NCBI GenBank assembly: GCA_038501785.1
Contig: JBAMJR010000469.1
Location: 62,501 to 126,500 of the forward strand
Source of the DNA: Myoxocephalus aenaeus
Lineage: Eukaryota; Chordata; Actinopteri; Perciformes; Cottidae
DNA: 64,000 nucleotides
Direction of reading: 5' to 3'
This document shows, one piece after another, positions 13,201 through 26,025 of the stretch (position 1 is its first letter; each line of letters starts with the position of its first letter). The notes below the pieces were generated by a model. That model had not been told where the DNA came from, did no database searches, and was given only the letters and a program-made list of their open reading frames with translations. The position numbers were made by a program, and so were the translations under genes.

Positions 13201-13520
13201 TATGAGTAAGGCAAGGCAAGGCAAGTTTATTTGTATAGCACATTTCAACAACAAGGCGATTCAAAGTGCTTCACATAAAACCATTAAGAGCATCAAAACA
13301 TAATGGAGAGAAAACAGGATTTAAAACAGTTAAGAAAACATTAACACAGTAGAAAACAGGATTTAAAACAGTTAAGAAAACATTAAAACAGTAGAAAACA
13401 GGATTTAAAACAGTTAAGAAAACATTAAAACAGTCAAAAAGCTAAATAAAAATTGAATAAAAGTTGCAGTGCAGTTTAAGAAATAAAATGCAGTAGTGAG
13501 ATGCAGCAATTGAATCTGGA

Positions 13521-15260
13521 TCAATTAAAGGCAACAGCAAACAGAAAAGTCTTCAATCTGGATTTAAAGGAGCTGAGGGTCTCAGCAGACCTGCAGCTTT
13601 CAGGGACCTTGTTCCAGATGTGTGGAGCAGAAAAGCTGAACGCTGCTTCTCCATGTTTAGTTCTGACTCTTGGAACAGAAAGTAGACCCGTCCCAGACGA
13701 CCTGAGGGGTCGGGATGGTTCATAAGGTAGCAGCAGATCACAAACATACTTAGGCCCTAAACCATTCAGTACTTTATAAACCAGCAGCAGGATTTTAAAG
13801 TCAATTCTTTGTTTGACAGGAAGCCAGTGCAAAGACCTCAGAACTGGTGTGATGTGATCCACTTTCCTGGTCTTAGTGAGGACTCCAGCTGCAGCGTTCT
13901 GAATCAGCTGCAGCTTTCTGCTTGACTTTTTACAGAGGCCTGTGAACACACCGTTACAGTAGTCCAGTCTACTGAAGATAAATGCATGGACAAGTTTCTC
14001 CAAATCCTGTTGAGACATAAGTCCTCTAACCCTTGATATATTCTTCAGGTGGTAGTAGGCTGATTTTGTAATTGTCTTGATATGGCTGTTCAGGTTGAGG
14101 TCTGAATCCATAACTACACCTAGATTTCTGGCTTGGTTTGAGGTTTTTAACGTCAGTGATTGAAGCTGAGCGCTGACTTTCAATCGTTCGTCCTTGGGAC
14201 CAAAAACAATTACTTCTGTTTTATCTTTGTTTAATTGAAGAAAATTCTGGCACATCCAGTTATTGATTTCTTCAATGCATTTAGCCAGCCCTTGTATGGG
14301 ACTATAGTCCCCTGGTGATATAGTTATGTAGATGTGTGTGTCATCTGCATAATTATGATAACACACTTTGTTGTTTTTCATAATCTGAGCAAGTGGAAGC
14401 ATGTAGATGTTGAACAGAAGAGGCCCCAGTATTGAGCCTTGGGGAACACCACATGTCATCCTAGTCAGCTCTGATGTGTAATTAGCTACCGACACAAAGT
14501 ATTGTCGGTCCTTCAAGTAGGATTCAAACCAGTTAAGTGCTGCGGCAGAGAGTCCTACCCAGACTTTCAGTCTGTCTAGTAGTATGTGATGATCGACCGT
14601 GTCGAATGCAGCACTGAGATCCAGTAATACTAAGACTGAAGTTCTGCCACTGTCTGTGTTTAAGTGGATGTCGTTGAAAACCTTAACAAGAGCAGTTTCA
14701 GTACTGTGGTGCTGACGAAAGCCGGACTGGAAGACATCGAAACAGTTATTTTCGGCCAAGAAGTTGTTCAGCTGTTGAAAAACCACTTTTTCCATTATTT
14801 TACTTAAGAATGGGAGGTTTGATATTGGCCTATAGTTTTTCAATATTTCGGGGTCTAAACTAGCCTTCTTTAGGAGTGGTTTAATCACTGCAGTTTTTAG
14901 GGCTTGAGGGAAGACACCTGAAAGAAGGGATGTGTTTACCGTTTGTAAAAGATCAGCGGTCATGCAGTGTGAAATGTTTTTGAAAAAGTGTGTTGGTAGA
15001 ATATCCAAGCAGCAGGAGGATGTTTTCAGATGTTGTGTAATGTCTACTAGGCCTCTCTGGTTAATTGAGTCAAATTGTGTCATGATATTTGAATGGATGT
15101 TATTTAAAGATGGGGACAACACGTATCCGGTGGTTGGTGTGGAGCCACCGACTGCTTGTCTAATTTTCAGAATTTTGTCAGCAAAATAGGAGGCAAATTG
15201 ATTGCATGCACAGGTGGATTGGAGCGTAGCAGTTACCGACACCGGAGGCAAATAAGGCAC
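13521..15260 (-). pseudogene. LINE reverse transcriptase segment
   Basis: A 579-codon open segment holds the reverse transcriptase domain: NYRPISNLPFLSKIMEKV near residues 140-160, FQSGFRQHHSTETAL, the first catalytic aspartate in LLDLSAAFDTVDH, GVPQGSILGPLLF, and the YADD catalytic box at about residues 304-307 (plus 14,340-14,351). The C-terminal part (DHITPVLRSLHWLPVKQRIDFK and on) is also typical of L2 elements. Its link to the upstream endonuclease is broken by frameshifts. Confidence 0.9.
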
Positions 15261-16447
15261 GTGTATTGTTATTGTTTTTGGTTATGATGTCAGAGAAGAA
15301 GGACTGTCTTGCATTTCTAAGTTCCAAATTATAATTGCGAAGTCTCTCTTTATAGATACCACAGTGAACCTGGAGATTAGTTTTTCGCCACCTGCGCTCT
15401 GCTTTCCGGCACTCTCTTTTCTCTATTCTGACCAGCGTGGCATTTCTCCAAGGGGATCTTTTCTTACCCGAGACAACCTTCACCTTACTGGGTGCAATGG
15501 CATCAATAACATGTTTTACTTTAGAATTGAAGCCATCCACAAGCTCATTGACTGAGATGCAAGAGAGGGCTGGTGTGGAGGAGAACTTCTGAATAAATAG
15601 TTCACTGGTATTTTCAGTGATGTAACGCTTCGTCACAACCTCGGTTTGGACATTTGTGTGTAGGGAGATTGCTCTCAAAGAAAACACAGAAATGATCAGA
15701 GAGTGCAACATCAGTCACAGCAACCTTGGAAATGTCCAGACCTTTGGTGATGATGAGGTCTAGAGTGTGCCCCTTGTTGTGGGTGGGACCTGTTACATGC
15801 TGAGTCAGGTCATAGTTATCAAGGACACCACAGAGCTCTATAGACCCTCTGTCCTGGGGATTATCAACATGGATATTAAAATCACCAACAATGACAACAC
15901 AATCAAAATCAATACAGATTATAGACAGCAGTTCAGTAAACTCATCAAAGAAGGTTACACAGTATTTAGGAGGTCTGTAAATGTTGAGGAATAAAACTTG
16001 AGTGGAATTGAGAGCCACATATTCAAAGGAAGTAAAATGACCAAAAGACATCTGCTTGCATTGAAGAGACTCATTATATAAAATAGCAACTCCACCTCCT
16101 TTCTTATGCGCTCTTGTTTCACTCATGAAACTGAAGTTGGGAGGTGTTGATTCAATAAGAACAGCTGCACTGTTATCTTGGTCTAACCAAGTTTCGGTTA
16201 AAAACAAAAAATCTAGTTTGTGCCTAATAATGAAATCATTGATTAAAAATGTTTTTCCTGACAGAGACCTGACATTTAATAAAGCTAAGTTTAATGTATT
16301 TAAAACTCTATTTGCCCTATTTCTTTGGATAGGCTGACGAGGAATGAATGTTAAATTGGATAAATTTGCAGATTTACTAATGTTTCTTCGCAGCCTCACC
16401 TTTCCTTTTCGATAAGTCAGGACAGGAATTAGGAAGGCTAACTTCAT
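15178..16447 (-). pseudogene. LINE apurinic-like endonuclease and linker segments, frameshifted
   Basis: The segment at 15,614-16,447 carries endonuclease motifs: LNVRSLSGKTFLIND, FLTETWLDQD, GGGVAILYNESL, VGDFNIHVDNP, HTLDLIIT and the terminal catalytic SDHF. The reading then shifts into a second frame at 15,178-15,711 (linker, rich in R and K) before the reverse transcriptase frame. Overlapping frames show indels rather than introns. Confidence 0.85.
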
Positions 16448-17016
16448 ACAGACTGTTCCTGGAGATAATCAGTAGTGTCATTAGCCTTGTAGTCCGGACC
16501 CAAAAGACATCAATTCGTGGCATCAGGTAGTAGCTTCAATGTGAAGCATTGTGGAAAAGCTGCAAGTCATACAAAATGCAAAACTTCAAATATATGGATT
16601 CAATATAACAATATAAAATATCATTATAATAATAGCTGTCCATCTTAAATCCTGCATACATTTTCCTGAATCTCCAAACTTCAGCTCCTGGACTGTAATT
16701 GCATTTCTTCTTCTGTGCTCTTTTTCTGTGTAGCTGCAAAATAAAAATGAAAAAACACTTACAAACCCAATGTGAATCAGATGAGTTATGTTTCGCAGCT
16801 TTTTGGATGAGACGGTAACATTTCTACGGTGGTTAAAGGTAACCTCTCTGTGGTAGTGTTCTCCACTTTACGCGTCGACAGGGACTCCCTGAACGCACCG
16901 TTAGGTTTGGTCTTCGTGAGGCCGAAGAGGTTCAGGTCTCCCTTCAGGCTTCTCTCAGCTGATCGACAGGGAGCAGAGAAATGCTTCCAGGTTAATGAAT
17001 CACCTCCTACGGCCTG

Positions 17017-17018
<2 letters not shown>

Positions 17019-17108
<90 letters not shown>
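17019..17108 (+). repeat. (GT)45 microsatellite
   Basis: Pure 90-bp tract in intergenic sequence; nothing else adjacent. Confidence 0.97.
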
Positions 17109-17109
<1 letters not shown>

Positions 17110-17888
17110 ACTAGCGGCAGGAGCATCTGGTCTCAGCGATGACACAGGTGGAGTGTGACACGACCACCTGGCTCTTTCAGCATCCTTTAGATGAAGGTGT
17201 GTGTGTTCTCTGACCCGTGGAGACTCTTTATTAAAACACCTGTTGGGTTTTCTCTGTAAGATCACACCTGTCAAATCATCGATGAAAATGACCACAGGTG
17301 CCAGAGTGTGTGTGTGTTCGCTGCTGTTTTTAAAATTGTTTTTATCGTACACCTTTTCAAAATAAACCTCTGTGTACAGTATCTCCTCGTAACACGCATT
17401 CTCGCTCCTTTCAAAATAAAGTTCGAGCTAGAGCCGTCACGACATCAGAATTTCACGACGCAGTTATCATGGCCAAAATATTTCCTGATTAAAAACATCA
17501 TCACGATTTCTAAAGTAAATTAAGAGAATAATAATTTCTTTCTTTCTTTTTGTATGTTTTTGTCTCTGCAAAATAATTACACTCAGAATACAAGTGTAAG
17601 AGTGGAGAGTCTCTAAATATAAAATGATGAAAGAGACTTTATTATTTACACAATATGTACGTGAGTTACATAAAAATAACTTTAAATCAATGTCGACGTG
17701 CTGTTTACATCGTCATTCAAGCATAATTATCAAAGTTGATGGTAATTTAACATTCTGTGAGAGCAAAGCCGCACACGTCATAACAAAATGTAAATACCAA
17801 TAAGTATTGTGTTCTTTTCCTCCTGAGCCATCGAGCTCAAGGAAAACAACACCAGAGCACCACATGGGGATTAATCCGCCGCTGAAAA

Positions 17889-18201
17889 TACCGTACTTTC
17901 CGGGTTACAAGCCGCTACTGCCTTCGGTCAGTGTCCCCGTTAGCTCCCCACTGTAGCCAGCTGGGGCTCCTGCTAGCGCTCCGTCACTTCCCCGCTAACT
18001 TCCGCTAGCTCCCTGAAAACCACCGAAGGTAGCGGGACCAGGCTCGACACCCGACTTGGGCAGAGGGGACGCGGGCAGTAGCAGCAGCAGCGGGCGGTAG
18101 CAGCAGAAGCGCTAGCAGCGCTAGCTAGCGGCGCTACTAGCTTGCTACAGCGGGGACACTGATCGGCCGTAGGAGCAGCTTGTAACCCGAAAAGTACGGT
18201 A
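17889..18201. mobile_element. Short inverted-repeat DNA element (MITE-like), 313 bp
   Basis: The left end, TACCGTACTTTCCGGGTTAC followed by AAGCCGCTACTG, pairs with the right end, which reads GTAACCCGAAAAGTACGGTA. Similarity extends inward about 50 bp to GTCAGTGTCCCC / GGGGACACTGATC. The interior is rich in GCTAGC and GCAG repeats and has no coding capacity, so a non-autonomous element is inferred. Confidence 0.75.
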
Positions 18202-18558
18202 GTCCTCAACAAATGTGACTATTTCCTCCTTGGTAACATTTAAACTTTGACCAGCTGTTTTAGGAACTCACTGATGAACCTATTCTTCATTTTACGCCTT
18301 GAGAGGGAACCAATGGGAAGTCATGTTGATGTTTTTGGTATTTTAATGGTATTTGTTGACAAGAAGAAACAATTATAGTTTCACCAACATCAATGTATAC
18401 GTGCCGTGAAATGAAGCAGCTAGCACTCACACATATATTAAAGTCGTTAAAGGTGCTTTAATTAATGTGTGGCGTGAGGTTTGTGCGACACATTTACAAA
18501 AACGCACACTCACCCTGACGGCGTTAGGATGGACTGACCCACTGCCTGTAGGGCCCAC

Positions 18559-18560
<2 letters not shown>

Positions 18561-18594
<34 letters not shown>

Positions 18595-18776
18595 CTCTCT
18601 GTCTAATAACTGTCCTGACAGAAAGCGTTGTGCCGTGACTGTCCCGTAAGAACCTGACGCACCTTTACCTGTCGGCTGCAGAACATCTGCAGTGTCGCTG
18701 AACTCAAAGAAACGCTCATTAAACCTTTTTAATTCAACAAATGCAACCTTTATGGGGCCTGATGTACACACACCTT

Positions 18777-18841
<65 letters not shown>

Positions 18842-18978
18842 GCTCATCACCAGGTTCCAACCTCCACCGTCTGCTCCGTCTTCGTGACTGGCCTATGAAT
18901 GAAGGTGTGTGTGCCTGTCACTGCTCTGTGTGGAGGCAGTAACAGTGTTCTGTGGAGTCATAGTTAACATGAAATACT

Positions 18979-19023
<45 letters not shown>
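18561..19023 (+). repeat. Cluster of three CA/GT microsatellites
   Basis: (CA)n at 18,561-18,591, (CA)n at 18,780-18,838 and (TG)n at 18,981-19,023, in both orientations within 460 bp and enclosing the inverted duplicate at 18,597-18,760. Confidence 0.95.
18597..18760 (-). repeat. Inverted duplicate, left copy
   Basis: This 164-bp block matches the reverse complement of 22,202-22,369 at about nine positions in ten, e.g. GTTCTTACGGGACGGTCACG in the other copy. Both sides are flanked by (CA)n tracts (18,561-18,591 and 18,780-18,838). Origin unknown; it may be an undescribed dispersed repeat. Confidence 0.75.
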
Positions 19024-19024
<1 letters not shown>

Positions 19025-20204
19025 TGTCACGCTTGGCATCAGATGACAGTGGCTCCTCTTGTCACAGGGAGAGCTCATTTCTGTCTGAAGTCTCAAACAC
19101 AAACTGATTTCAGGAAGAAGAAAAGAAGTGAAGTTGTTTCTTTTTCAACAAACAGTGACAAATATATAAAACACGAAAATCAAAATACTCTCTTGGATAC
19201 AAATGTGCAGTTGCAACACGAAAGCTACTGTAAGATATTGTATTGATTATTTATTTGGTTTAAAGCAGTAATATAGTTTGATAAAGCAAAAGCTCAGAAA
19301 TGTTGTGTAATATGTTCCTTATGTGCGAAGATATTCATGATAAAAAGAGTGAATTATATAGATATAAAAAATAATATCCCTCCAAAAATGATTGACTTAT
19401 TGTTGTGTACATCTTTACATTTACAGAAATGGGCTCCTACTGTATGTTTGTCATTTTTTTACTATTATTTTCAGGGTATTTTATTAAAAATGTTGTTTCA
19501 TATATTCTCTATGATTTTTTTTTATTATTCATTTCAAGGGAAACGTTTTTTTTTTAAAGGTGGCGGGGTGAAATGTGACATGGAGATGTGATGTTTTTCC
19601 TGCATGTAAAATGTTAAATATATATATTTTTAATTATAACCCCCCAACAAAACATTTTTACAGTGTTTATCCTTATTTCCACTGCTGGTTGGCTGACCGG
19701 TGGAGTTTCATCGATCCCAGACTGGGATTTATGTTCCCAGTTCACCCAATTTAACACAAGAAGGACTCGGAAGCTCCAGCTCAGCCTGATTGGACTCCGA
19801 TAAATCCGTCCTCTGAAACGCTCCAAGCGAAGCTAACAGACAGAAACATCCCCAGGAGCCGGAGCTGAGACCCGTCGTGTGAGTTGTGAAGCCGATGAAA
19901 TCTGCAGAAGTACACACAACCAATGATTGGTGGATGTTTGTTGAATTGTCAACACTGTAGTTCATAAGTCACAACCGTTCACTAGATTACTTCTTTTCTC
20001 TAGTGATGGGAAGTCTGGTTAATTTCCGTCATTTGTGCGAATTATACCGCAGAGACGTATTATTCGCTCCAAAAAACTAAACACCAACTGTTCATTCGCC
20101 AGTTAGCTAATTACCAGAAGCTCCAGTAACTTCTGTTATTGCCCTCCAGTCTCTCTCTTTTCCCCCTTGTCTCTTTCAGGCAATCTTCTGTTCCAAAAAG
20201 GGAA

Positions 20205-21125
20205 GCCAATGCTTCATGTGTTGAAGCTGCATTGTATATACTGACCACCAGGGGGCGACTCCTCTGTTTGTATAGAAGTCTATGCTTCATGTGTTAAAGC
20301 TGCATTCTCTCTCCTGACCACCAGGGGGTGACTCCTCTGGTTGTATAGAAGTCTATGCTTCATGTGTTAAAGCTGCATTCTCTCTCCTGACCACCAGGGG
20401 GCGACTCCTCTGGTTGTATAGAAGTATATGCTTCATGTGTTAAAGCTGCATTCTCTCTCCTGACCACCAGGGGGTGACTCCTCTGGTTGTATAGAAGTAT
20501 ATGCTTCATGTGTTAAAGCTGCCTTCTCTCCTGACCACCAGGGGGTGACTCCTCTGGTTGTATAGAAGTCTATGCTTCATGTGTTAAAGCTGCATTCTCT
20601 CTCCTGACCACCAGGGGGTGACTCCTCTGGTTGTATAGAAGTATATGCTTCATGTGTTAAAGCTGCATTCTCTCTCCTGACCACCAGGGGGCGACTCCTC
20701 TGGTTGTATAGAAGTCTATGCTTCATGTGTTAAAGCTGCATTCTCTCTCCTGACCACCAGGGGGCGACTCCTCTGGTTGTATAGAAGTCTATGCTTCATG
20801 TGTTAAAGCTGCATTCTCTCTCCTGACCACCAGGGAGCGACTCCTCTGGTTGTATAGAAGTCTATGCTTCATGTGTTAAAGCTGCATTCTCTCTCCTGAC
20901 CACCAGGGGGTGACTCCTCTGGTTGTATAGAAGTCTATATAAATGACTCTACTTCTCTTGATGTATTCCCTCAGTAAACATTGTAAACATGAGTTTATGT
21001 CTCAATCTCTAGTTTCAAGTCTTCTTCAATACAGCATGATGTTCATTTAGTAAATTATGGTCATTTAGAGTCAAACAGACCATAAAGCAGGGGACGCTTT
21101 AGGGCGGGGCTAAAGGTGATTGACA
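20205..21125 (+). repeat. 73-bp satellite, copy C (about 10 units) plus conserved flank
   Basis: Ten units run from about 20,205 to 20,945. They are followed by the reverse complement of the flank seen at 9,119-9,305 and 55,015-55,200, ending near GGTGATTGACAGG. Four to five units retain the intact GGGGGCGAC core; the others have GGGGGTGAC or GGGAGCGAC. Confidence 0.9.
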
Positions 21126-22201
21126 GGCCTCTACCACGATGTCGTCTGATCTGGGAGTTGTTCACGTCTTACAAATGCAACCTTCTCAGCGTGTTTTCAT
21201 CTGGTGTCGCGACTGGTTGCAAAAACCAAGATGGCGACGGCCGAAAAGCCAAACTCAAGGCTTCCCAGACTCGGTGCACTTCTGTCTGTGATCTCTTTAC
21301 ATTTATGAAGCAGATTCATAAATACACAATGCTGTTCTTCACCTGGAGGAGACTCTTCGCTCCGCCTCCTCCAGACTGAAGCTGACAGTAAATGTGCCGT
21401 AAAACCAAATCCAGGAGCTTTAACAGCTCTGCAGGGCTGCAGAGATAATCCTCTGTGGGTTCGGCATTCAGATTCACCGTTAGTATCAGAATGTGGATTA
21501 GAGGAGGTTTAAAAAATATATATATATATATAAATAACGAGGTATTTAATTACTGTCATACTTACTCAGTATGTTAGTTTATGTTCTTGTGAGGTTGCTG
21601 TTGAGCCGCAGCGTCATTCACCTCCGCGTGCTGCGTATCAGGACGGCGCTCCATCACAGGCAGAATCCTGGCAGGTGAATTACCGCCTGACCTTGAGAGT
21701 TCAAGGTCAAACACGGCGAGAACGAGAGCGGCGACAGGACATGTCACTGCAGTTTATTAAGAAAGAAGCTGTGTGTCCGAGCGATTCCTCCGGAGGGAAG
21801 AAGCATTTCTATGATGCATTGGCATCAAAGCAATATTTTAATGTTGCAGCTGGTGAAGTAACAGCTAGTTTAGACTGCTTTCATTATTAATCTGAAATGC
21901 ACTCTGCATTAAAAGGATTATCACATGTTTCAGATTATATTTTTTTAATTTAAATGCAGTGATGCAGATGCATTTTAACTACCTTCCAACTTGTTTTAGT
22001 GCTTCTTTTTTTTTTTTACTACTGGTGGTGATTATTTTTTATTTTCTTAGTATTCAAGTTGTAAAATGTATTCTATTTTAGTAATTTGTATTCCACACTG
22101 CCATTACTGTTATTATATATTCATGTTCTATGTCATTACATCTTTATTTGTGATCTTGTGCCATACAAATGTAATTGATTAGAAGACAGAGTTTTATATC
22201 G

Positions 22202-22369
22202 GGCCCCATAAAGGTTGCATTTGTTTAATTAAAAGGTTTAATGAGCGTTTCCTTGAGTTCAGCGTCAGCGACACCGCAGACGCTCTGCAGCCGACAGGTA
22301 AAGGTGCGTCAGGTTCTTACGGGACGGTCACGGCACAACGCTTTCTATCAGGACGGTTATTAGACAGAG
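22202..22369 (+). repeat. Inverted duplicate, right copy
   Basis: Partner of 18,597-18,760, about 3.4 kb away in opposite orientation. It begins GGCCCCATAAAGGTTGCATT and ends near GGACGGTTATTAGACAGA, shortly before a G15 run at 22,389-22,403. No coding frame is shared between the two copies. Confidence 0.75.
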
Positions 22370-22729
22370 GACACGGGAGGGTGTGTGTGGGGGGGGGGGG
22401 GGGAGACAGATGAGAGAATCAAACTGAAGGGAAATGTTCCGCTCCAGGCGTCTCCCTCTTGTTTATCAAAGTGTTGCGTAATCAAACTGCCTCCGGTAGG
22501 AGACGGAGCCGTCTCCGGCTCCTAATCGCACTAACCAGCCGCCGCTCGGCTCCTGAAGGGCCCCGTCTCGGGTCCTCGGGGCTCTGCTGTGACAGGTGTG
22601 TCGCCCCGCTGAGAGACAGACCCGTGACCCGGCGTCAGCGGGGTCACCTGAAATGTCAGCGGCCGTGGAGGACGTTGTTCTTTTTTATTCTTTCAGCCGC
22701 CTGCTGACGAAAAAAGAGCCTCCGTCCTC

Positions 22730-23475
22730 AGACTTCAGTCCTCTGTCCTCTGTCCTCTGTCCTCAGACTTCAGTCCTCTGTCCTCAGTCCTCTGTCCTCT
22801 GTCCTCCGTCCTCAGACTTCAGTCCTCTGTCCTCTGTCCTCAGTCCTCCGTCCTCTGTCCTCAGACTTCAGTCCTCTGTCCTCTGTCCTCCGTCCTCAGA
22901 CTTCAGTCCTCTGTCCTCTGTCCTCAGTCCTCCGTCCTCTGTCCTCAGACTTCAGTCCTCTGTCCTCTGTCCTCAGTCCTCCGTCCTCTGTCCTCAGACT
23001 TCAGTCCTCTGTCCTCTGTCCTCCGTCCTCAGACTTCAGTCCTCTGTCCTCTGTCCTCCGTCCTCTGTCCTCAGACTTCAGTCCTCTGTCCTCTGTCCTC
23101 CGTCCTCAGACTTCAGTCCTCAGTCCTCTGTCCTCCGTCCTCTGTCCTCAGACATCAGTCCTCTGTCCTCAGACTTCAGTCCTCTGTCCTCAGACTTCAG
23201 TCCTCTGTCCTCCGTCCTCTGTCCTCAGACTTCAGTCCTCTGTCCTCAGTCCTCGGTCCTCTGTCCTCAGACTTCAGTCCTCTGTCCTCTGTCCTCCGTC
23301 CTCTGTCCTCAGACTTCAGTCCTCTGTCCTCAGTCCTCTGTCCTCTGTCCTCGGACTTCAGTCCTCTGTCCTCTGTCCTCTGTCCTCAGACTTCTGTCCT
23401 CTGTCCTCTGTCCTCAGACTTCTGTCCTCTGTCCTCTGTCCTCTGTCCTCAGACTTCTGTCCTCGGTCCTCCGCC
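22730..23475 (+). repeat. Pyrimidine-rich minisatellite (TCCTCTG / TCCTCAGACTTCAG)
   Basis: About 745 bp of interleaved 7-bp (TCCTCTG, TCCTCAG, TCCTCCG) and 14-bp units. An open frame with SSVLCPQ repeats runs through it from 22,596, but it depends wholly on the repeat period and has no other coding support. Confidence 0.95.
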
Positions 23476-23479
23476 TGAC

Positions 23480-24054
23480 ATCGTCTCCCGAGCGTCCTGT
23501 GAAAGGCGTCTTGTCACGTTGTGATTTCAGCATTTACAAAAAGCAAAAATCCCTGCAATTTATATAATTCAGCCACCAAAAGCATTTTTTACATGAATGT
23601 GGAGCTTCTAAAAGAAGTGTGATCATGAAGGTGAGAGCAGTGGGAGGAGGGGTCAGGACTTTGACCTCTGAGTTGAATGGGAACATGATTCTGTGTCTTA
23701 TGGAAGAAGTAAACGTCTGTGTTCAATCCACCGTTGAGGGATTAAGTGATAATCCTCTGACTGCAGGTGAAGCTGTCACAATGGTCTGTGTGTGTTTTTG
23801 GTCCCATGGATGAAGATCTTGTTGGAACGCTCCCTTTCCTCTGAACTGAGCCGAACACATCGAGTGCGCTCTGTCGGCTCGTTAGTTTCTCCGTGTTCCT
23901 CGTCTCCGCCGACTCGTCTACCGATAGTTTAACGTGAAAGTTAGCAAATTAGCCGGTCTGAGCGGCTGCGACGCCGTCTGCTGTTTGGGACTCGCGTCCA
24001 AAAGTCTGCAAACAAATTAACAAGACTCTCCGCCATTCCAGCTGCACGCACACA

Positions 24055-24148
<94 letters not shown>

Positions 24149-25744
24149 CACAGAGTTGGCTGAGGAGCCCGGGGCATCTGGGACTTGGATTCGGAGCCAT
24201 GACAGGGAGATGGAGGAGGGATTACTCCTCCTGCCTCAGTTTGTTTGCTCGAGAGAGGAAGAGGAGGAAGAAGGAGAAGAAGTCGTCTGCTCCACTGTTG
24301 GAAAATTACAAAAGAGGAAAATAAATAAAACTGAAGCTGAGAAATGACACAAACATCAAAACTGTTTCAAAGCAGAGATTATTGTGGATGAATCACACGA
24401 GAGGAGCAGAGAGACTCCACGTCACTGAATAATGAAAATGTATATTCCGCTAATATTCACGTTTACACGCAGCCGTGAATATTCCGATTACCGTGAAACG
24501 ACCTCGCCATCATCACCAGTGAACTCCTCGTTCTCTTCTGTGTTTGATGCTCCGACTCGTTTATCACGTTGTGACGACCCCTCCCCTCCACTAGGGGGCC
24601 GGGTCCTGCTGGCTGTGTTATAACACCTGAACCTGGAGGGAGGGCCAGCTATATAATACGTTGGTTCATAACCAAATACCTGCAGAACTAATACATATTT
24701 CCAAAGCTTGGCTCAATTGAACACTCAGTCAGCTGTTAATTTATCTAATCAGTGTTGATAGCTGAGAACAAACGTATAATCACATTAAAACATCCGCAAA
24801 ATGTGTGTAAACAGACAGATTTACATCATCACATGTGATAGATGTATAAATTATATATTTACACACTTATTGTTAAAAAAAGGTCAAATCTCTTTAGAAA
24901 TGTATGTTTTAGTTATTCGAGTGTGACTCTTTTCAGCAGACATCATGCATCTCGAGTCATCGTGGGTTTATTAAAGCCTGGCGTTATTACAGAGTTTCAC
25001 CGGTTATCCAAGCAGCATGAATCATCCTTACGGCAGATATAAATGTTAAGAATTGCAACAACAACAACAACAAAGTTATTAATCCGAACCGGATTCCTTT
25101 AGGACGCTTCCGCTCTCGCCTCTCTTCAGATCAATTACGTGAACAATGAGAGAAAGATTGGGAAGCTGTTTGAATGAGGCTGCAAACATTTAATTACTTT
25201 CCAGTTTGGCAGATCAATATTTAGTTGTCTGCGGGGCGCATGATCAGACCTTTAAATAACATCCTCAGTCACAATGCTCATCATTATTATCATTATTATT
25301 AATAATATTATTACCACAGCTTCTAGACAGCCACAACAAACAGTATGAGAAGCTTTGGGCCGTTTCCTGATGTCAGTGAACGCATCACGCCTCCAGGATC
25401 ACCTCGTGTGACGAACACAGAGCCGGATGCTAAATAATGAAAGTTTATTGTGAGTTCACCAAACTAAAGACGTGCCGGCTCAGCAGCCTCTGCACTAATA
25501 AAGGGTCCGGATCCTCAGATAACCAGCTGGAGAATCACTTCAGGAGGATTGTGGCCTTTATGAATGTGGATAAACAACAAGAAACATGCTGGTAAACTTT
25601 CATTTGTACGCCGAGAAAACGACTCATTATTTTTAAATATTCAGCTTCATTCAGCGAGTGGAGTTTTTTTAATCGTCGCACACTGAGTTTGATGCTTTTT
25701 ATTATTTTATTATTCCACTATAAAGATTGTTAACACAAGGCAAC
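23480..25744. other. Intergenic with possible conserved non-coding sequence
   Basis: Besides the (CA)n tract there is a CTCF-like site (CCACTAGGGGGCCGG near 24,589), a fragment of the 63-kb dispersed repeat near 24,660, and AT-rich unique sequence at 24,420-24,500 and 25,170-25,270 that looks like homeodomain-site-rich enhancer sequence. No gene is supported. Confidence 0.35.
24046..24152 (+). repeat. (CA)n microsatellite with CACTCA interruptions
   Basis: About 107 bp of CA with three ACTC interruptions. Confidence 0.95.
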
Positions 25745-26025
25745 ATAGTGACTTCTATACAACCAGAGGAGTCACCCCCTGGTGGTCAGGAGAGAGAATG
25801 CAGCTTTAACACATGAAGCATAGACTTCTATACAACCAGAGGAGTCGCCCCCTGGTGGTCAGGAGAGAGAATGCATCTTTAACACATGAAGCATATACTT
25901 CTATACAACCAGAGGAGTCGCCCCCTGGTGGTCAGGAGAGATAATGCAGCTTTAACACATGAAGCATATACTTCTATACAACCAGAGGAGTCGCCCCCTG
26001 GTGGTCAGGAGAGAGAATGCAGCTA
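25745..26025 (-). repeat. 73-bp satellite, copy D (about 4 units)
   Basis: Inverted array with cores GTCGCCCCCTGGTGGTCAGG (three units) and GTCACCCCCTGGTGG (one). I do not see the 185-bp flank of copies B, C and E here, so this copy is a bare array or has lost it. Confidence 0.88.

Larger units (their letters stand above)
13205..16450 (-). mobile_element. L2-type non-LTR retrotransposon, near full length but frameshifted
   Basis: The 3' end on the minus strand finishes with a short CTTGC-type tandem (plus strand: AAGGCAAGGCAAGGCAAG at 13208), after a tail reading CTATACAAATAAACTTGCC, typical of fish L2 LINEs. Upstream are reverse transcriptase and endonuclease coding segments in three different frames, so the copy carries at least two frameshifts (about 15,180-15,260 and 15,614-15,711) and should be inactive. 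The 5' boundary is unclear; non-coding 5' sequence may run beyond 16,450. I did not find convincing target-site duplications. Confidence 0.88.

Noticed and set aside
18427..18834. 135-codon minus-strand frame containing FNERFFEFSDTADVL
   Set aside because: Bounded by translated GT repeats, and the inverted duplicate at 22.2 kb does not preserve the frame.
22596..23567. 323-codon plus-strand open frame rich in SSVLCPQ
   Set aside because: Created by a 7/14-bp pyrimidine-rich minisatellite; no other coding evidence.
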